Assembly: GCF_001953305.1 (NCBI RefSeq)
Contig: NZ_MTFE01000010.1
Coordinates: forward strand, 5,240,572 to 5,304,571
Origin: Cnuella takakiae
GTDB taxonomy: Bacteria > Bacteroidota > Bacteroidia > Chitinophagales > Chitinophagaceae
Length of the DNA: 64,000 bases
Direction: 5' to 3'
The notes beneath the pieces were generated by a model that ran no database searches, was not told the origin of the DNA, and saw only the letters and a program-made list of their open reading frames with translations. Of the stretch, positions 16,794 to 26,061 are shown piece by piece; positions within the stretch are counted from its first letter, which is position 1, and every line of letters starts with the position of its first letter. The translations under genes and the position numbers were made by a program.

Positions 16794-18572
16794 ATGATGA
16801 AAAAGATTTATATAGGACTCCTGGCAGCCGTACTTGGCCTGGCTGCCTGTGATAAACTGGACCAGCTCCCCGAGTCGACAGCCTCCCGGCAGGCGGTGTT
16901 TGGCTCTGAGAACGGCCTTAGGCTGTACACCAATTCGTTTTACAACATGGGTTTCCTGACGAGGAATTCTACCACCATGGACGCCATGACCGATTACCTG
17001 GCTGTTCGTTCGGTGCAGGACTTTATCCGTCCCGGAGGCTTTGCGGCCAACAACAGTTCTGGCTGGAGCTGGAGTGATCTCCGGAACATCAACTATTTCA
17101 TCGTGAACTGCAACAACCCCGCGGTTCCCGAAGCCACCCGGAACAACTACCTGGGACTGGCCCGCTATTTCCGCGCCTTTTTCTATTTTGATAAGGTGGA
17201 ACGGTTTGGTGATGTGCCCTGGATCAACCGTCCCCTTGACATTACCGACAGCAGCGCCCTTAATGCAGGCCGCGACAGCCGGACCCTGGTGATGGACTCC
17301 GTACTCGCCGACCTGGACTTTGCCTGCAACAATATCCAGGCAACCTCTGACCCCAGCCGGACCACGGTGACCAAATGGGTGGCTTATGCACTCAAGTCCC
17401 GGATCTGTCTTTTTGAAGGAACCTACCGGAAATACCACACGGAGCTGAACCTGGCCGGTTCCGCCAACCGCTGGCTGGAAGAATCCGCCTCAGCTGCCAA
17501 GTTCATCATGGACAATGGGGGCTTCAGCATCAATACCGCCGGTGGAGACCTGGCTTACCGCAACGTGTTTATCAGCAATGCACCGCTGGCCAACGAAGTA
17601 CTGCAGGCTTCCGTGGCCGATGTGAACCTGGGTGTGCTGAATGAAGGAAACTGGTGGTGGACCTCGGGTACCTATGGTGCCAAGGCCAGCTTTACTCGCA
17701 CCTTTATCAATACCTACCTGAAAATCGACGGCACTCCCTTCACCAATACCCCTGGGTACCAGACCATGCTGTTTAAAGATGAAGTCAAGAACCGCGACCT
17801 GCGCCTGAAACAAACCATCCGCACCCCAGGTTATACCCGCATCAGCAATGGTGCCGTGGTACCTGCGCCTCCCGTTTTTTCTTACACTTTTACCGGTTAC
17901 CAGCCTATTAAATGGGTATTGGACGATATGCGTTTTGACGCCGGTGCGCTGAACACAAACGCCATCCCGCTGTTTCGCTTTGCTGAAGTGCTGCTGAACT
18001 ACGCCGAAGCCAAAGCTGAACTGGGTGCCCTTACTGATGCCGAATGGGCACAGACCATTGGCGTGCTGCGTGGCCGTGCCGGTATTACCGGTGGCCTGCA
18101 GGCCAAGCCCATGGTTGCTGACCCTTACCTGATTGCGAACTATTTTCCCGGCATATCCGACCCCGCCATTCTGGAAGTTCGTCGTGAACGCGGTATCGAA
18201 CTCAGCCTGGAAGGTGTACGTTTCGCAGACTTACTGCGCTGGAAGCGTGGAGAGTTGATGGAGCAGGTTTGGAACGGCTTCTATGTACCGGCCCTGAATA
18301 CGCCTATGGACCTGAATGAAGACGGCATCAATGATGTGTTGTTCTACCAGGGTACAGCTCCCGCACCAATTGCCGGCGTCACCTTTGTGAATGTATCCCC
18401 CACCATCGGTGGTGCAGTTAACTCACAGCGGCTCTCAAACAATACCTCTGGCGAACTGACCTGGATGACGGAGATACCCCGCGACTGGACCGATAAAAAC
18501 TACCTGTACCCGATTCCTTTAAATGACTTGCAGCGTAACCCACGCCTGGGCCAAAACCCCGGCTGGGAATAA
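16794..18572 (+). CDS. SusD/RagB-family substrate-binding lipoprotein
   Basis: 592 residues. The lipobox LGLAACDKLDQ anchors it to the outer membrane surface. SusD features include the TPR-like helical region (YLGLARYFRAFFYFDKV), the late helix LFRFAEVLLNYAEAKAEL and the C-terminal signature LEVRRERGIELSLEGVRFADLLRWKRG, ending NPRLGQNPGW. It caps the SusC transporter upstream and captures ligand; together they form one operon (23 bp gap). Ligand cannot be read from sequence. Confidence 0.93.
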   Translation: MMKKIYIGLLAAVLGLAACDKLDQLPESTASRQAVFGSENGLRLYTNSFYNMGFLTRNSTTMDAMTDYLAVRSVQDFIRPGGFAANNSSGWSWSDLRNINYFIVNCNNPAVPEATRNNYLGLARYFRAFFYFDKVERFGDVPWINRPLDITDSSALNAGRDSRTLVMDSVLADLDFACNNIQATSDPSRTTVTKWVAYALKSRICLFEGTYRKYHTELNLAGSANRWLEESASAAKFIMDNGGFSINTAGGDLAYRNVFISNAPLANEVLQASVADVNLGVLNEGNWWWTSGTYGAKASFTRTFINTYLKIDGTPFTNTPGYQTMLFKDEVKNRDLRLKQTIRTPGYTRISNGAVVPAPPVFSYTFTGYQPIKWVLDDMRFDAGALNTNAIPLFRFAEVLLNYAEAKAELGALTDAEWAQTIGVLRGRAGITGGLQAKPMVADPYLIANYFPGISDPAILEVRRERGIELSLEGVRFADLLRWKRGELMEQVWNGFYVPALNTPMDLNEDGINDVLFYQGTAPAPIAGVTFVNVSPTIGGAVNSQRLSNNTSGELTWMTEIPRDWTDKNYLYPIPLNDLQRNPRLGQNPGWE

Positions 18573-18789
18573 AGGACATGGTGTCCGGCCGGCCCCGGTT
18601 ATAAAACCGGGTGGGCGGACCATTTCATATCTATTTAAAAACCGGCTGGAAATTACCGCATTGCCAACAGTAGGTCCTCTCGGAAGGCCAGGTAAGCGTC
18701 GCTCTGTCCTTCGGTGCGTTTCGGGAGCCGCTTTGAAAACAATGGTAACGTACAACCTGATATTTAGACCGCTTCTTAAAACAGAACAT

Positions 18790-19629
18790 ATGAGTGTTAA
18801 ATTGTGGCTGGCTGGCGCCTTCCTTGCCCTGAACATAGTTTCCGCACAGGCCCAAAAGCTGACCGTGGGCACATTCAACATCCGTTTCGATAACCCGCGT
18901 GATACCGGCAACCTTTGGGTTGACCGTGGGCCCATCGTTTCCAACCTGATCCGTTTTCATGATTTTGATATACTCGGTATACAGGAAGGATACAAGAACC
19001 AATTGGACGATATCAACAAGGACCTTCCCGAGTACGGGTTGTATGGAAAGGGTCGCGACGATGGTAAGGATGCCGGCGAGCATTCCGCCATCTTCTATAA
19101 AACAGACCGTTTTACCCTGCTGAAGAGCGGTGATTTTTGGCTTTCGGAAGCACCTGACGTACCGGGAAGAGGCTGGGATGCCACCTGCTGCAACCGCATC
19201 TGCTCATGGATCTACCTGCAGGATAAGCAGACGAAAAAGAAGTTCTATGCCTTCAATGTACACTTTGATCACCAGGGCGTAGTAGCCCGACGCGAAAGCG
19301 CCAAATTGATACTTTCTAAAATCGGAGCGATTGCAGGCAAAGAGCCCGTTCTTCTAACTGGTGACTTTAACGGTGGCAGGGACACCGAATGGTATCTTAC
19401 CATGGCAAACTCAGGCAGCCTCACCGATGTTTTTACCAAAGTGAAGTATCCGTATGCCAACAACTCCTCTGCCAATGGCTTTCGCACCCCCCGTGGTACA
19501 ACAGTGATCGACCACATTTTTATGAGCAAACAGTTCACTGCCAGTAAATGGGGTATATTGACCGATACCTACTTTGGAAAATTTCCTTCAGACCACTTTC
19601 CAGTGTTAAGCGTGGTGGAGTTGAAATAA
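18790..19629 (+). CDS. secreted endonuclease/exonuclease/phosphatase (EEP) family hydrolase
   Basis: 279 residues from ATG 18790, giving the signal peptide MSVKLWLAGAFLALNIVSA; the longer open frame upstream runs through the SusD 3' end and is not used. EEP catalytic motifs are present: LTVGTFNIRFDNP, the catalytic Glu in GIQEGYKN, LLTGDFNGGRD (metal and catalytic Asp/Asn), VIDHIFMS and SDHFPVLSVV. The fold includes DNase I, sphingomyelinase and inositol-phosphate phosphatases, so substrate may be nucleic acid, phospholipid or phosphorylated sugar. It lies 217 bp after SusD in the same direction, with a strong terminator following, so the three genes likely form one locus. Confidence 0.87.
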   Translation: MSVKLWLAGAFLALNIVSAQAQKLTVGTFNIRFDNPRDTGNLWVDRGPIVSNLIRFHDFDILGIQEGYKNQLDDINKDLPEYGLYGKGRDDGKDAGEHSAIFYKTDRFTLLKSGDFWLSEAPDVPGRGWDATCCNRICSWIYLQDKQTKKKFYAFNVHFDHQGVVARRESAKLILSKIGAIAGKEPVLLTGDFNGGRDTEWYLTMANSGSLTDVFTKVKYPYANNSSANGFRTPRGTTVIDHIFMSKQFTASKWGILTDTYFGKFPSDHFPVLSVVELK

Positions 19630-19708
19630 CAAATTGGTCTTGATCATTCTTTCAGCAGGATGGTTTGATTCTGCCGGTTGTACTGCAGCTTGAATAATTT
19701 GCCTCGTG

Positions 19709-19746
19709 GCCTGGAGTTGCTTTAAGCAGCTCCGGGCTTTTTTATT
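19709..19746 (+). terminator. intrinsic terminator after the EEP gene
   Basis: GCCTGGAGTTGC pairs with GCAGCTCCGGGC (one G-T and one mismatch) over a TTTAA loop and is followed by a T-rich run. It ends the SusC-SusD-EEP transcript. Confidence 0.8.
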
Positions 19747-20180
19747 ATTGGCATTTGAAAAAACCATTACTGCGGCAATAGATGACCGCGAGTTTGGATA
19801 GGATAGAGATATATAGCGCCTGAATGCTGGTCTAATATTAAGGAGATAGCAATGAAGCAACCATCCCGGCTATATATTACCTTGAGTTCTGTTATGAGCA
19901 AATGCCTGACTTGTATTGCTTACAGCATTTTGATGCCGCAGATATGGTAACACTAACCGAGGGTCAGTTCTTTTGCCAGACAAATGAATCAACACATTTA
20001 CAAGGTATCACCCTGACCGATACTGAATATACGCATGACAGCGTGGATGGGTATTGTCATCAGAATGCCTACTTCCAAATAGAGGTGTTTAAGAACGCTA
20101 CAGTTATGATATAGGAGTACTTTAACAAAGTAAACCGTTCCACGCTTTATGATGTTCGTTCGGCAGGCAAAAACAAAAGG
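19747..20180. other. non-coding stretch before the IS-tail copy
   Basis: No gene that I can support. A 70-codon open frame at 19902-20114 has no recognisable motif, no start context and no operon partner. The region leads into a 71 bp copy of the IS tail. Confidence 0.5.
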
Positions 20181-20256
20181 GCCGCTTTTACAGGCAGTCC
20201 TTCACTCAATACTTTGTTCGTTAACTACGTTGCGCCACAGCCACCGATGTTGTGCG
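20181..20256. mobile_element. IS1182-element tail copy plus cassette tip
   Basis: 20181-20251 closely repeats the 3' non-coding end of the intact IS (counterpart within 27630-27794), including the hairpin and the CTCAATACTTTGTTCGTTA segment. It runs directly into GTTGTGCG (20249-20256), a cassette-family tip. The transposase part is absent. Confidence 0.65.
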
Positions 20257-20815
20257 TATTGCAATCAAGAGTTTTCCAACCAGTTTCTTTGTATACATAG
20301 GCTTCCCAGCTAAACTCATTCTCATACCCAAAGATTAAAAGAAAAGATTCGCCTTCGGAAAGCTGCTTTTGTATTCTGGTCCCATTTATGATTTGATGGA
20401 GGTATTCTTTTTGCCTTTGCTCAGTTGATTCCCTATTAGAGGGGTATGTCACTAATACCTTCAAATCGGAATTGATAAGAAGTAGGTGCGAAACCTCTTG
20501 GTACAAGCCGCTATTAAAATGATTTTCATGTTCGAATGCAACTTTCACTTGTCTAAACCAATAAGAATTTGGTTTAATATCAGGAACCAAATCTTCGTCA
20601 CTATACAGAAGTGAATCTACTGAGTAGTAATCAGTTGTGTAAGCTTTTAACTCGAGTAATTTACCAACTGATGTGATAATGTTGTCTTCGCAACCTTTGA
20701 TAAGGCTAGTGAAAGCTTCTGCATTTCGCCAATCAGCTTGTAAAAGTTCTCTTTTGAGGTTTACAACATTCATCCACGCATTGAGAAAGTCTTGGGAAGA
20801 AACTCTTGTATACAT
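20225..20815 (-). CDS. hypothetical protein (orphan cassette gene)
   Basis: 196 residues, no recognised family. It starts MYTRVSSQDFLNAWMNV, is rich in charged and aromatic residues, has no signal peptide or membrane segment, and ends with GGCGAT. The last codons are encoded inside the repeated IS-tail/att segment (20225-20251), so the C-terminus may have been replaced by insertion. The 18 bp before its ATG follow a GTTGTGCG tip (20836-20844 on the other strand), the same start spacing as other cassette genes. I cannot assign a function; the clear start, size and context support a real gene. Confidence 0.6.
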   Translation of the reverse strand: MYTRVSSQDFLNAWMNVVNLKRELLQADWRNAEAFTSLIKGCEDNIITSVGKLLELKAYTTDYYSVDSLLYSDEDLVPDIKPNSYWFRQVKVAFEHENHFNSGLYQEVSHLLLINSDLKVLVTYPSNRESTEQRQKEYLHQIINGTRIQKQLSEGESFLLIFGYENEFSWEAYVYKETGWKTLDCNTHNIGGCGAT

Positions 20816-20835
20816 TCTTTTGTTTTGGTGTTATT

Positions 20836-20970
20836 GCGCACAACGGAAAACAGGTTTGCGATGTGGTGGCATTTCATGTTCCGTCTGCCTTAATTACTTG
20901 ATAAAGCCGAATAAAATTCCGTTGCTCAGCGCATGTTCGTCAGCCAACATATTGCAAACCTGATGTTAGC
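20836..20970. repeat. attC-like palindrome S12
   Basis: 135 bp, tips GCGCACAAC (20836-20844) and GTTAGC (20965-20970). The stem CAGGTTTGC pairs perfectly and continues imperfectly for another ten bases (ATGTGGTGGC against GCCAACATAT). Among the clearest members. Confidence 0.72.
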
Positions 20971-21194
20971 AGCATTGCACTATTTTTTCTGTCTGACTTC
21001 AGCAAAGATTTTTTCAGTTCTTCTACATCACTGGCTTTATCTTGCTCAATAGTTTCTTTCTTCTTAAAGAAAACATTACTAAAAGCTAAACCTAATAGGC
21101 TTAATAGAAGAGTAAATATGAGACCACCAACCCATTTAAAAAGGTCATAAATTCTTGCAATATCTTTTTTGAATGCGTCCTGATTCTCAAAAGC
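20940..21194 (-). CDS. small membrane protein, 3' part (partial or decayed)
   Basis: An 84-codon stretch with convincing coding character: AFENQDAFKKDIARIYDLF, one membrane helix (WVGGLIFTLLLSLLGLAF), then a basic and coiled-coil-like tail (KKKETIEQDKASDVEELK). The frame continues open upstream but without a clear ATG, so the N-terminus may be frameshifted or lost. The last eight codons run into the attC-like site S12, whose GCTAAC tip lies inside the gene, so the original stop may be missing. Domain family not recognised; resembles one-TM phage- or cassette-borne proteins only in general terms. Confidence 0.5.
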   Translation of the reverse strand, partial: AFENQDAFKKDIARIYDLFKWVGGLIFTLLLSLLGLAFSNVFFKKKETIEQDKASDVEELKKSLLKSDRKNSAMLLTSGLQYVG

Positions 21195-21756
21195 ATTTCC
21201 TATACATTGATGAAAGGGATATAGAAAGTAGGAGCCGATTTGGGATTGGTGTACCTGTGCTACAACCTGAAAAGGATATGAACATAATTGCCACAGGAAA
21301 GATGCTGCAAAAGCTGCAGATGGCGGGATGCTAAAAAGCGAAAATGCCCGTGCATCCGTTCATTTGTGATAATTGCATACATAAAGCATCACAACAGCAA
21401 CTTAATAAAAGCAGAATACCAAACAGAAGAAAAGGTGAACGGTGGAAAACAAAACAGAAAACTACCTTTTTGCACATCCTGACGTCTAACAGCTTTAAAA
21501 AGTATGGGTATTTGGAAAACGTCAGCTTCTCTTAGTTCCTGCTGTTCAATAAAGATAATTTGTTCAGCACATATTCTTTAGCATTAACTTTTTGAAGCTG
21601 TTGCTGTGCGTTCGTGCAGAATCAAACACTCAAAACGGCCACCAATTTAACTTTCCCGTGCTTTCATTCCTGAGCACGGTCCCTAATAAACCTAAAGCTT
21701 CCTTTCGTATTTATCCCTACATTTAAATCTTTGTAATAACGAACCGCTTCAGAGTC

Positions 21757-23484
21757 ATGCCTCAAAAATTAAAGAACAATCCCCGTAAATTAAACACTTT
21801 AAAGAAAACCCAATCTGGTATTAAAGGCCTCGACGAAATAACTGGTGGAGGTTTGCCAAAAGGCAGACCAACCCTTGTTTGTGGTGCTGCAGGTTGTGGC
21901 AAAACATTGATGGCAATTGAGTTTATTGTAAAAGGTATCCTAGAATTTGGCGAACCCGGCGTTTTTATGGCCTTTGAAGAGAAAGCGGGAGAACTGGAAA
22001 CAAACGTTTCATCCCTGGGCTTCAATCTTGCAAAGCTTCAAAAAGATGGTCTCTTGAGGGTAGACCATGTTCATATCGATAAGAGCGAAATAGAGGAAAC
22101 CGGAGAATATGACTTGGATGGCCTGTTCATTCGATTAGGGTATGCCATTGATAGCATCGGTGCAAAACGAGTGGTGCTGGATACCATTGAAAACCTTTTC
22201 TCAGGGTTAAATAACCAGGCAATTCTTAGGGCTGAATTACGCAGATTGTTTGGCTGGCTGAAAGACAAGGGCGTGACGGCCATCATTACCGGCGAAAAGG
22301 GTGATGGCACGCTGACAAGACAAGGACTCGAGGAATACGTTTCCGACTGTGTTATCCTGCTTGATCATCGGGTCACGAACCAGATATCAACGCGGCTGCT
22401 CCGTATTGTCAAATACCGCGGCTCGCTTCACGGCACCAATGAATATCCTTTCCTGATTGATGAAGAAGGTATCTCGGTGTTGCCCATCACTTCCCTGATG
22501 TTGAACAGTGAAGTATCATCCCAAAGAATATCCTCCGGGATTCCAGCGCTCGATAACATGCTGGGCGGACAAGGGTTTTTCAGGGGCAGTTCCATTCTTA
22601 TTTCAGGCACAGCCGGAACCGGCAAAACAAGCCTGGCTGCTTACTTTGCTAACGAGTCCTGCAACCGCAAGGAACGCTGTATCTATTTTGCATTTGAAGA
22701 ATCACCACAGCAGATTATGCGTAACATGCGGTCCATTGGCATGGACCTCCAGGCGCATATTGATAAAGGGCTATTAGAGATGCATTCTGCTCGCCCTACC
22801 CTCAACGGTTTGGAAATGCATTTAGTCGCCATTCACAAGCATGTGAAGCGCTTCAAACCAAGAGCTGTAATTCTTGATCCGATTACAAACTTAATTACTG
22901 TTGGATCGATCAGTGAAGTGAAGGCGATGCTGATCCGGCTGATTGACTTTCTGCAAACAGAGCAGATCACTGTACTTTTCACGGCTCTCTCCTTGAACAC
23001 CATCGTTACGGAACAAACGGATGAGGGTGTATCATCGCTGGTAGATGCCTGGCTACTGGTAAGAGACATTGAGTCCAATGGGGAACGGAACCGCGGTATG
23101 TACATCATGAAATCAAGGGGAATGAAGCACTCCAACCAGGTGCGGGAATTTGTGATTACTGATGAGGGCCTTGATTTGGTGGATGTTTATCTTGGCACTG
23201 ACGGCGTCTTAACAGGGTCGGCCAGGGAAGCGCAACAGCTGCTGGAAACAACAACCAAAGTATTGCGTACACATGCCATAAGCAGAAAGGACTTGGAGAT
23301 ACAACGGAAAAGAAAAGTGCTGGAAGCAAAGATTGCATCGCTGCAGGAGGAATTTGAATCGGTCCAGGATGAGTTGAGCAAATCGTATGTAGAAGAAGAC
23401 CTAAGGAAAGAGATTATGGAAAAGAACCGGGAGGAACTCATTCAAAACCGGCAAACAAAAAATACGGGTAATGTCAAAAAGTAG
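21757..23484 (+). CDS. kaiC: KaiC-family ATPase (double RecA-like domain)
   Basis: 575 residues with two KaiC/RecA-type domains. CI: Walker A GAAGCGKT (residues 43-50), catalytic Glu pair in MAFEEK. CII: Walker A GTAGTGKT (284-291), AFEES. A Ser-Ser pair (S426-S427, in [10 protein letters not shown]) falls where cyanobacterial KaiC has its Ser431/Thr432 phosphorylation sites, so autophosphorylation is plausible. A charged, coiled-coil-like extension of about 80 residues follows CII. Non-cyanobacterial KaiC homologues act in stress or diurnal timing with KaiB, without KaiA; no KaiA is seen here. First gene of a five-gene operon; its stop overlaps kaiB1 by 14 bp. Confidence 0.92.
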   Translation: MPQKLKNNPRKLNTLKKTQSGIKGLDEITGGGLPKGRPTLVCGAAGCGKTLMAIEFIVKGILEFGEPGVFMAFEEKAGELETNVSSLGFNLAKLQKDGLLRVDHVHIDKSEIEETGEYDLDGLFIRLGYAIDSIGAKRVVLDTIENLFSGLNNQAILRAELRRLFGWLKDKGVTAIITGEKGDGTLTRQGLEEYVSDCVILLDHRVTNQISTRLLRIVKYRGSLHGTNEYPFLIDEEGISVLPITSLMLNSEVSSQRISSGIPALDNMLGGQGFFRGSSILISGTAGTGKTSLAAYFANESCNRKERCIYFAFEESPQQIMRNMRSIGMDLQAHIDKGLLEMHSARPTLNGLEMHLVAIHKHVKRFKPRAVILDPITNLITVGSISEVKAMLIRLIDFLQTEQITVLFTALSLNTIVTEQTDEGVSSLVDAWLLVRDIESNGERNRGMYIMKSRGMKHSNQVREFVITDEGLDLVDVYLGTDGVLTGSAREAQQLLETTTKVLRTHAISRKDLEIQRKRKVLEAKIASLQEEFESVQDELSKSYVEEDLRKEIMEKNREELIQNRQTKNTGNVKK

Positions 23485-23788
23485 TGAAAAGGCTGCTAAG
23501 GAAAAAGGATACAAATGGGAGCTCCGGCTATACATAGCCGGCAATACGCCAAAGTCCATTACCGCCCTGAACAACCTGAAGAAGTACTGCGAAGAGTATA
23601 TGAAAGATGAGTATAAAATTGAGGTGATAGATTTACTGGTGCATCCGCAGTTGGCGGCTGGTGACCAGATACTGGCCGTTCCTACACTCGTTCGAAAAGT
23701 ACCCGTTCCTATCCGCAAAATCATTGGCGATCTTTCCAACGAGGAAAAAGTATTGGTAGGACTAAATATCCGCCCTTTAAAAAATTGA
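23471..23788 (+). CDS. kaiB: KaiB-family protein 1
   Basis: 105 residues, thioredoxin-like KaiB fold: [58 protein letters not shown]. KaiB proteins bind the KaiC CI ring after a fold switch. The ATG overlaps the kaiC 3' end by 14 bp and the stop is 1 bp before the second kaiB. A basic N-terminal extension ([10 protein letters not shown]) precedes the domain. Function inferred from family and context. Confidence 0.92.
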   Translation: MSKSSEKAAKEKGYKWELRLYIAGNTPKSITALNNLKKYCEEYMKDEYKIEVIDLLVHPQLAAGDQILAVPTLVRKVPVPIRKIIGDLSNEEKVLVGLNIRPLKN

Positions 23789-23789
23789 A

Positions 23790-24113
23790 ATGCAGAAGTC
23801 AGAAGAACATGCCGGCCGGAAAGAGCATTCGCAGCAGCATGGAAAAGAATATGTTCTTCGGTTGTATATTACGGGAGCAACGCCCAACTCTATTCGGGCA
23901 CTCACAAACATCAAAGAACTTTGCGAAGCGCACCTGCAGGGAAGATACTACCTGGAAATCATTGATGTGTACCAGCAGGCCGATATCGCAGAAAAGGAAC
24001 AGTTGATTGCGTTACCGCTTTTGATAAAAAAAACACCACTGCCTGAAAAAAGACTAATCGGCGACCTGTCGGACACAGAGAAGGTTTTAAAAGGATTGGG
24101 GCTTAAACTGTAA
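23790..24113 (+). CDS. kaiB: KaiB-family protein 2
   Basis: 107 residues and paralogous to the preceding gene: YVLRLYITGATPNSIRAL, YYLEIIDVYQQADIAE, LIALPLLIKKTPLPEKRLIGDL. The N-terminal extension is His/Lys/Glu-rich and unlike that of KaiB1, and the central loop differs, so the two probably have different partners, for example KaiC and the adjacent kinase (inference). It begins 1 bp after kaiB1 and ends 2 bp before the kinase GTG start, showing tight translational coupling. Confidence 0.9.
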   Translation: MQKSEEHAGRKEHSQQHGKEYVLRLYITGATPNSIRALTNIKELCEAHLQGRYYLEIIDVYQQADIAEKEQLIALPLLIKKTPLPEKRLIGDLSDTEKVLKGLGLKL

Positions 24114-24115
24114 AC

Positions 24116-25411
24116 GTGAAGAATGAACTGACACATAAAACGAAAGAGGAGCTACAGAAAGAAATAGAGGAGCTTCGTTTTCAGTTGACGGAGGCTAACG
24201 AAACCATTGATGCCATCAGAACTGGACAGATAGATGCCTTGGTTGTGCAAGGCCAGGGAGGACATCAACTGTACACACTGAAAAGCGCCGACCAGACTTA
24301 CCGCGTATTTATTGAAAAAATGGCGGAAGGAGCTGTTACCATCAATCCGAAGGGGCTCATTCTTTATTGTAACTCCCAATTTGCCTCCATGGTACATCAT
24401 TCCTTGTCTGAAGTAATCGGCATGCCATTCGATACCTTTGTGGCTGATGAAAATAAGGCTCATTACAGGGAGTTGTTTCAAAAATGCTGGAAAGATGATT
24501 GCAAAGGAGAAGTGCTATTGATTTCCGGGGAAAGCCAGACGCCGGTTCAGTTGTCCTTAACAACACTCCAGTTAGCAGAAGGGATTTCACTGAGTATTAT
24601 CCTTACCGATCTGACGGCACAAAAAAAGACGCAGCAACAGCTGTTGGAAAACAATACAAAACTGGAAGATATCAATCATGCACTGGAAATCAGCAATCAC
24701 GATTTGCAGCAGTTTGCTTCTATAGCTTCTCACGACCTGCAAGAGCCGCTGCGAAAGATCATTATGTTTTCCAACCTGATCAAGGACAGGAGTGATGGCT
24801 TAACGACCGAAACGAAAAAGCACCTGCAGAAAGTGATCGACTCGTCAATTCGGATGAAAACATTGATCATCGATATCTTAACTTACTCAAAGTTATCTGC
24901 CAATGATTTTTATTTCGAATGTATTGACCTCAATGAAATGCTTGATGAACTAAAGGAAGACTTCGAGTTGATCATTGAAGAGAAAAATGCGCAAATTGTC
25001 GTAAGCAAGCTACCCTGTCTATATGTGAACAAAGGACAGATAAGACAGGTCTTTCAAAACATTATCAGCAATGCCTTGAAGTTTGCAAAAGTTGGTGTTT
25101 CGCCGCTTATCGAAGTGGCATCAAGAAGAATTGCCGAAAAAGCTTTCAACAGCAGGCAAAAGGAGGATGGGCCATACTGCCTCATCAGCATCCGGGACAA
25201 TGGTATCGGCTTCGATGAGAAGTATGTTCAAAACATATTTTCACTATTTCAGCGGTTGAATACGAAGGATAGGTATGAAGGAACCGGTATCGGTTTAGCC
25301 ATTGCAAAAAGGATTGTGGAAAAACACAAGGGGCTGATTACTGCTCTGAGCAAGGAAAACGAAGGAGCTGAGTTCCAGGTCATATTGCCCATGTCGCAAG
25401 GAAACGATTAG
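24116..25411 (+). CDS. PAS-domain sensor histidine kinase
   Basis: 431 residues with a GTG start at 24116; the nearest ATG (24123) is out of frame. An N-terminal coiled coil precedes a PAS domain (around residues 60-165, with MAEGAVTINPKGLILYCN). HisKA follows: FASIASHDLQEPLRKI with the phosphoacceptor His, then the HATPase (VFQNIISNALKFAK, IRDNGIGFDEKY, GTGIGLAIAKRIVEKH). No membrane segment, so it is a cytosolic kinase. It is co-transcribed with kaiC-kaiB-kaiB and a receiver; by analogy with SasA-type outputs it may read the KaiC state, but the domain is PAS rather than KaiB-like (inference). Confidence 0.9.
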   Translation: MKNELTHKTKEELQKEIEELRFQLTEANETIDAIRTGQIDALVVQGQGGHQLYTLKSADQTYRVFIEKMAEGAVTINPKGLILYCNSQFASMVHHSLSEVIGMPFDTFVADENKAHYRELFQKCWKDDCKGEVLLISGESQTPVQLSLTTLQLAEGISLSIILTDLTAQKKTQQQLLENNTKLEDINHALEISNHDLQQFASIASHDLQEPLRKIIMFSNLIKDRSDGLTTETKKHLQKVIDSSIRMKTLIIDILTYSKLSANDFYFECIDLNEMLDELKEDFELIIEEKNAQIVVSKLPCLYVNKGQIRQVFQNIISNALKFAKVGVSPLIEVASRRIAEKAFNSRQKEDGPYCLISIRDNGIGFDEKYVQNIFSLFQRLNTKDRYEGTGIGLAIAKRIVEKHKGLITALSKENEGAEFQVILPMSQGND

Positions 25412-25420
25412 ACAATAAGT

Positions 25421-25819
25421 ATGTCAAAAAGAAAAATTTTATTAGCAGAAGACGATGAAGATGATCGGCTTTTTTTTCAGGACTTTTTACAAAGCCGCAA
25501 TGATGTTGTTTTGATGCCCATCGTCGAGAATGGTGTTTTGCTGGTTGACCTATTGAAATGCATCGAGAATGATGCAGACTTGCCCGACCTGATCATCCTT
25601 GATCAGAATATGCCCAAACAAAACGGTTTGCAAACCTTGGAATTTTTAAAACAAGATAAACGTTTTAACCATATTCCAATTGTTATCTACTCCACCTATG
25701 CAGATGAAAACCTGATAAAAAACGGTTTCGAAAAGGGAGCCTGCATTGTATTGCCAAAGCCCGTGACAAAAGAAGGCTACAATGAAATGGTAGAGACCGT
25801 TTTTAAAATTTGTGTATAA
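25421..25819 (+). CDS. single-domain response regulator
   Basis: 132 residues of receiver only, with no output domain. Acidic pocket LLAEDDEDD, phosphoacceptor Asp in LIILDQNMPKQNG, Thr/Ser in VIYSTYAD, and Lys in VLPKPV are all present. It is 9 bp after the kinase and ends the Kai operon. The RcpA/CheY-like type typical of phytochrome or Kai-linked kinases of Bacteroidota. Downstream target unknown. Confidence 0.9.
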   Translation: MSKRKILLAEDDEDDRLFFQDFLQSRNDVVLMPIVENGVLLVDLLKCIENDADLPDLIILDQNMPKQNGLQTLEFLKQDKRFNHIPIVIYSTYADENLIKNGFEKGACIVLPKPVTKEGYNEMVETVFKICV

Positions 25820-25923
25820 AAAAAATTGAACAATCTTTTAATCAGGTAGATCATAATTGAACTTAAAAGTTTTTCAGTAAACGATTTGTGCTCGTATAAC
25901 TAGAATCTGTCACCATAACATGA

Positions 25924-26061
25924 CGCACAACGGTTAAGCGCTTACCGATGTACCGGCCGTAGCCATCCATTGCTTGTTGAGTTAGATAAAGTTGAATAAA
26001 TATCGCAAGTTGATGGATGCGGTTCTGCCGGTATACTGGTAAGCGCATGTGCGTGTTGCAC
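25924..26061. repeat. attC-like palindrome S13 (best example)
   Basis: 138 bp with tips CGCACAAC (25924-25931) and GTTGCAC (26055-26061). Stem blocks: GCGCTTACC (25938-25946) with GGTAAGCGC (26038-26046); TACCGGC (25951-25957) with GCCGGTA (26027-26033); CATCCA (25964-25969) with TGGATG (26014-26019). Each block pairs perfectly and is separated by unpaired bases. It ends exactly where the IS element begins. Confidence 0.75.

Noticed and set aside
19902-20114. 70-codon open frame as a gene
   Set aside because: No motif, no ribosome-binding context, no partner; likely chance.
21757-23484. KaiC as a RadA/DnaB-type recombination protein
   Set aside because: Two tandem RecA-like domains and direct linkage to two KaiB genes identify KaiC.
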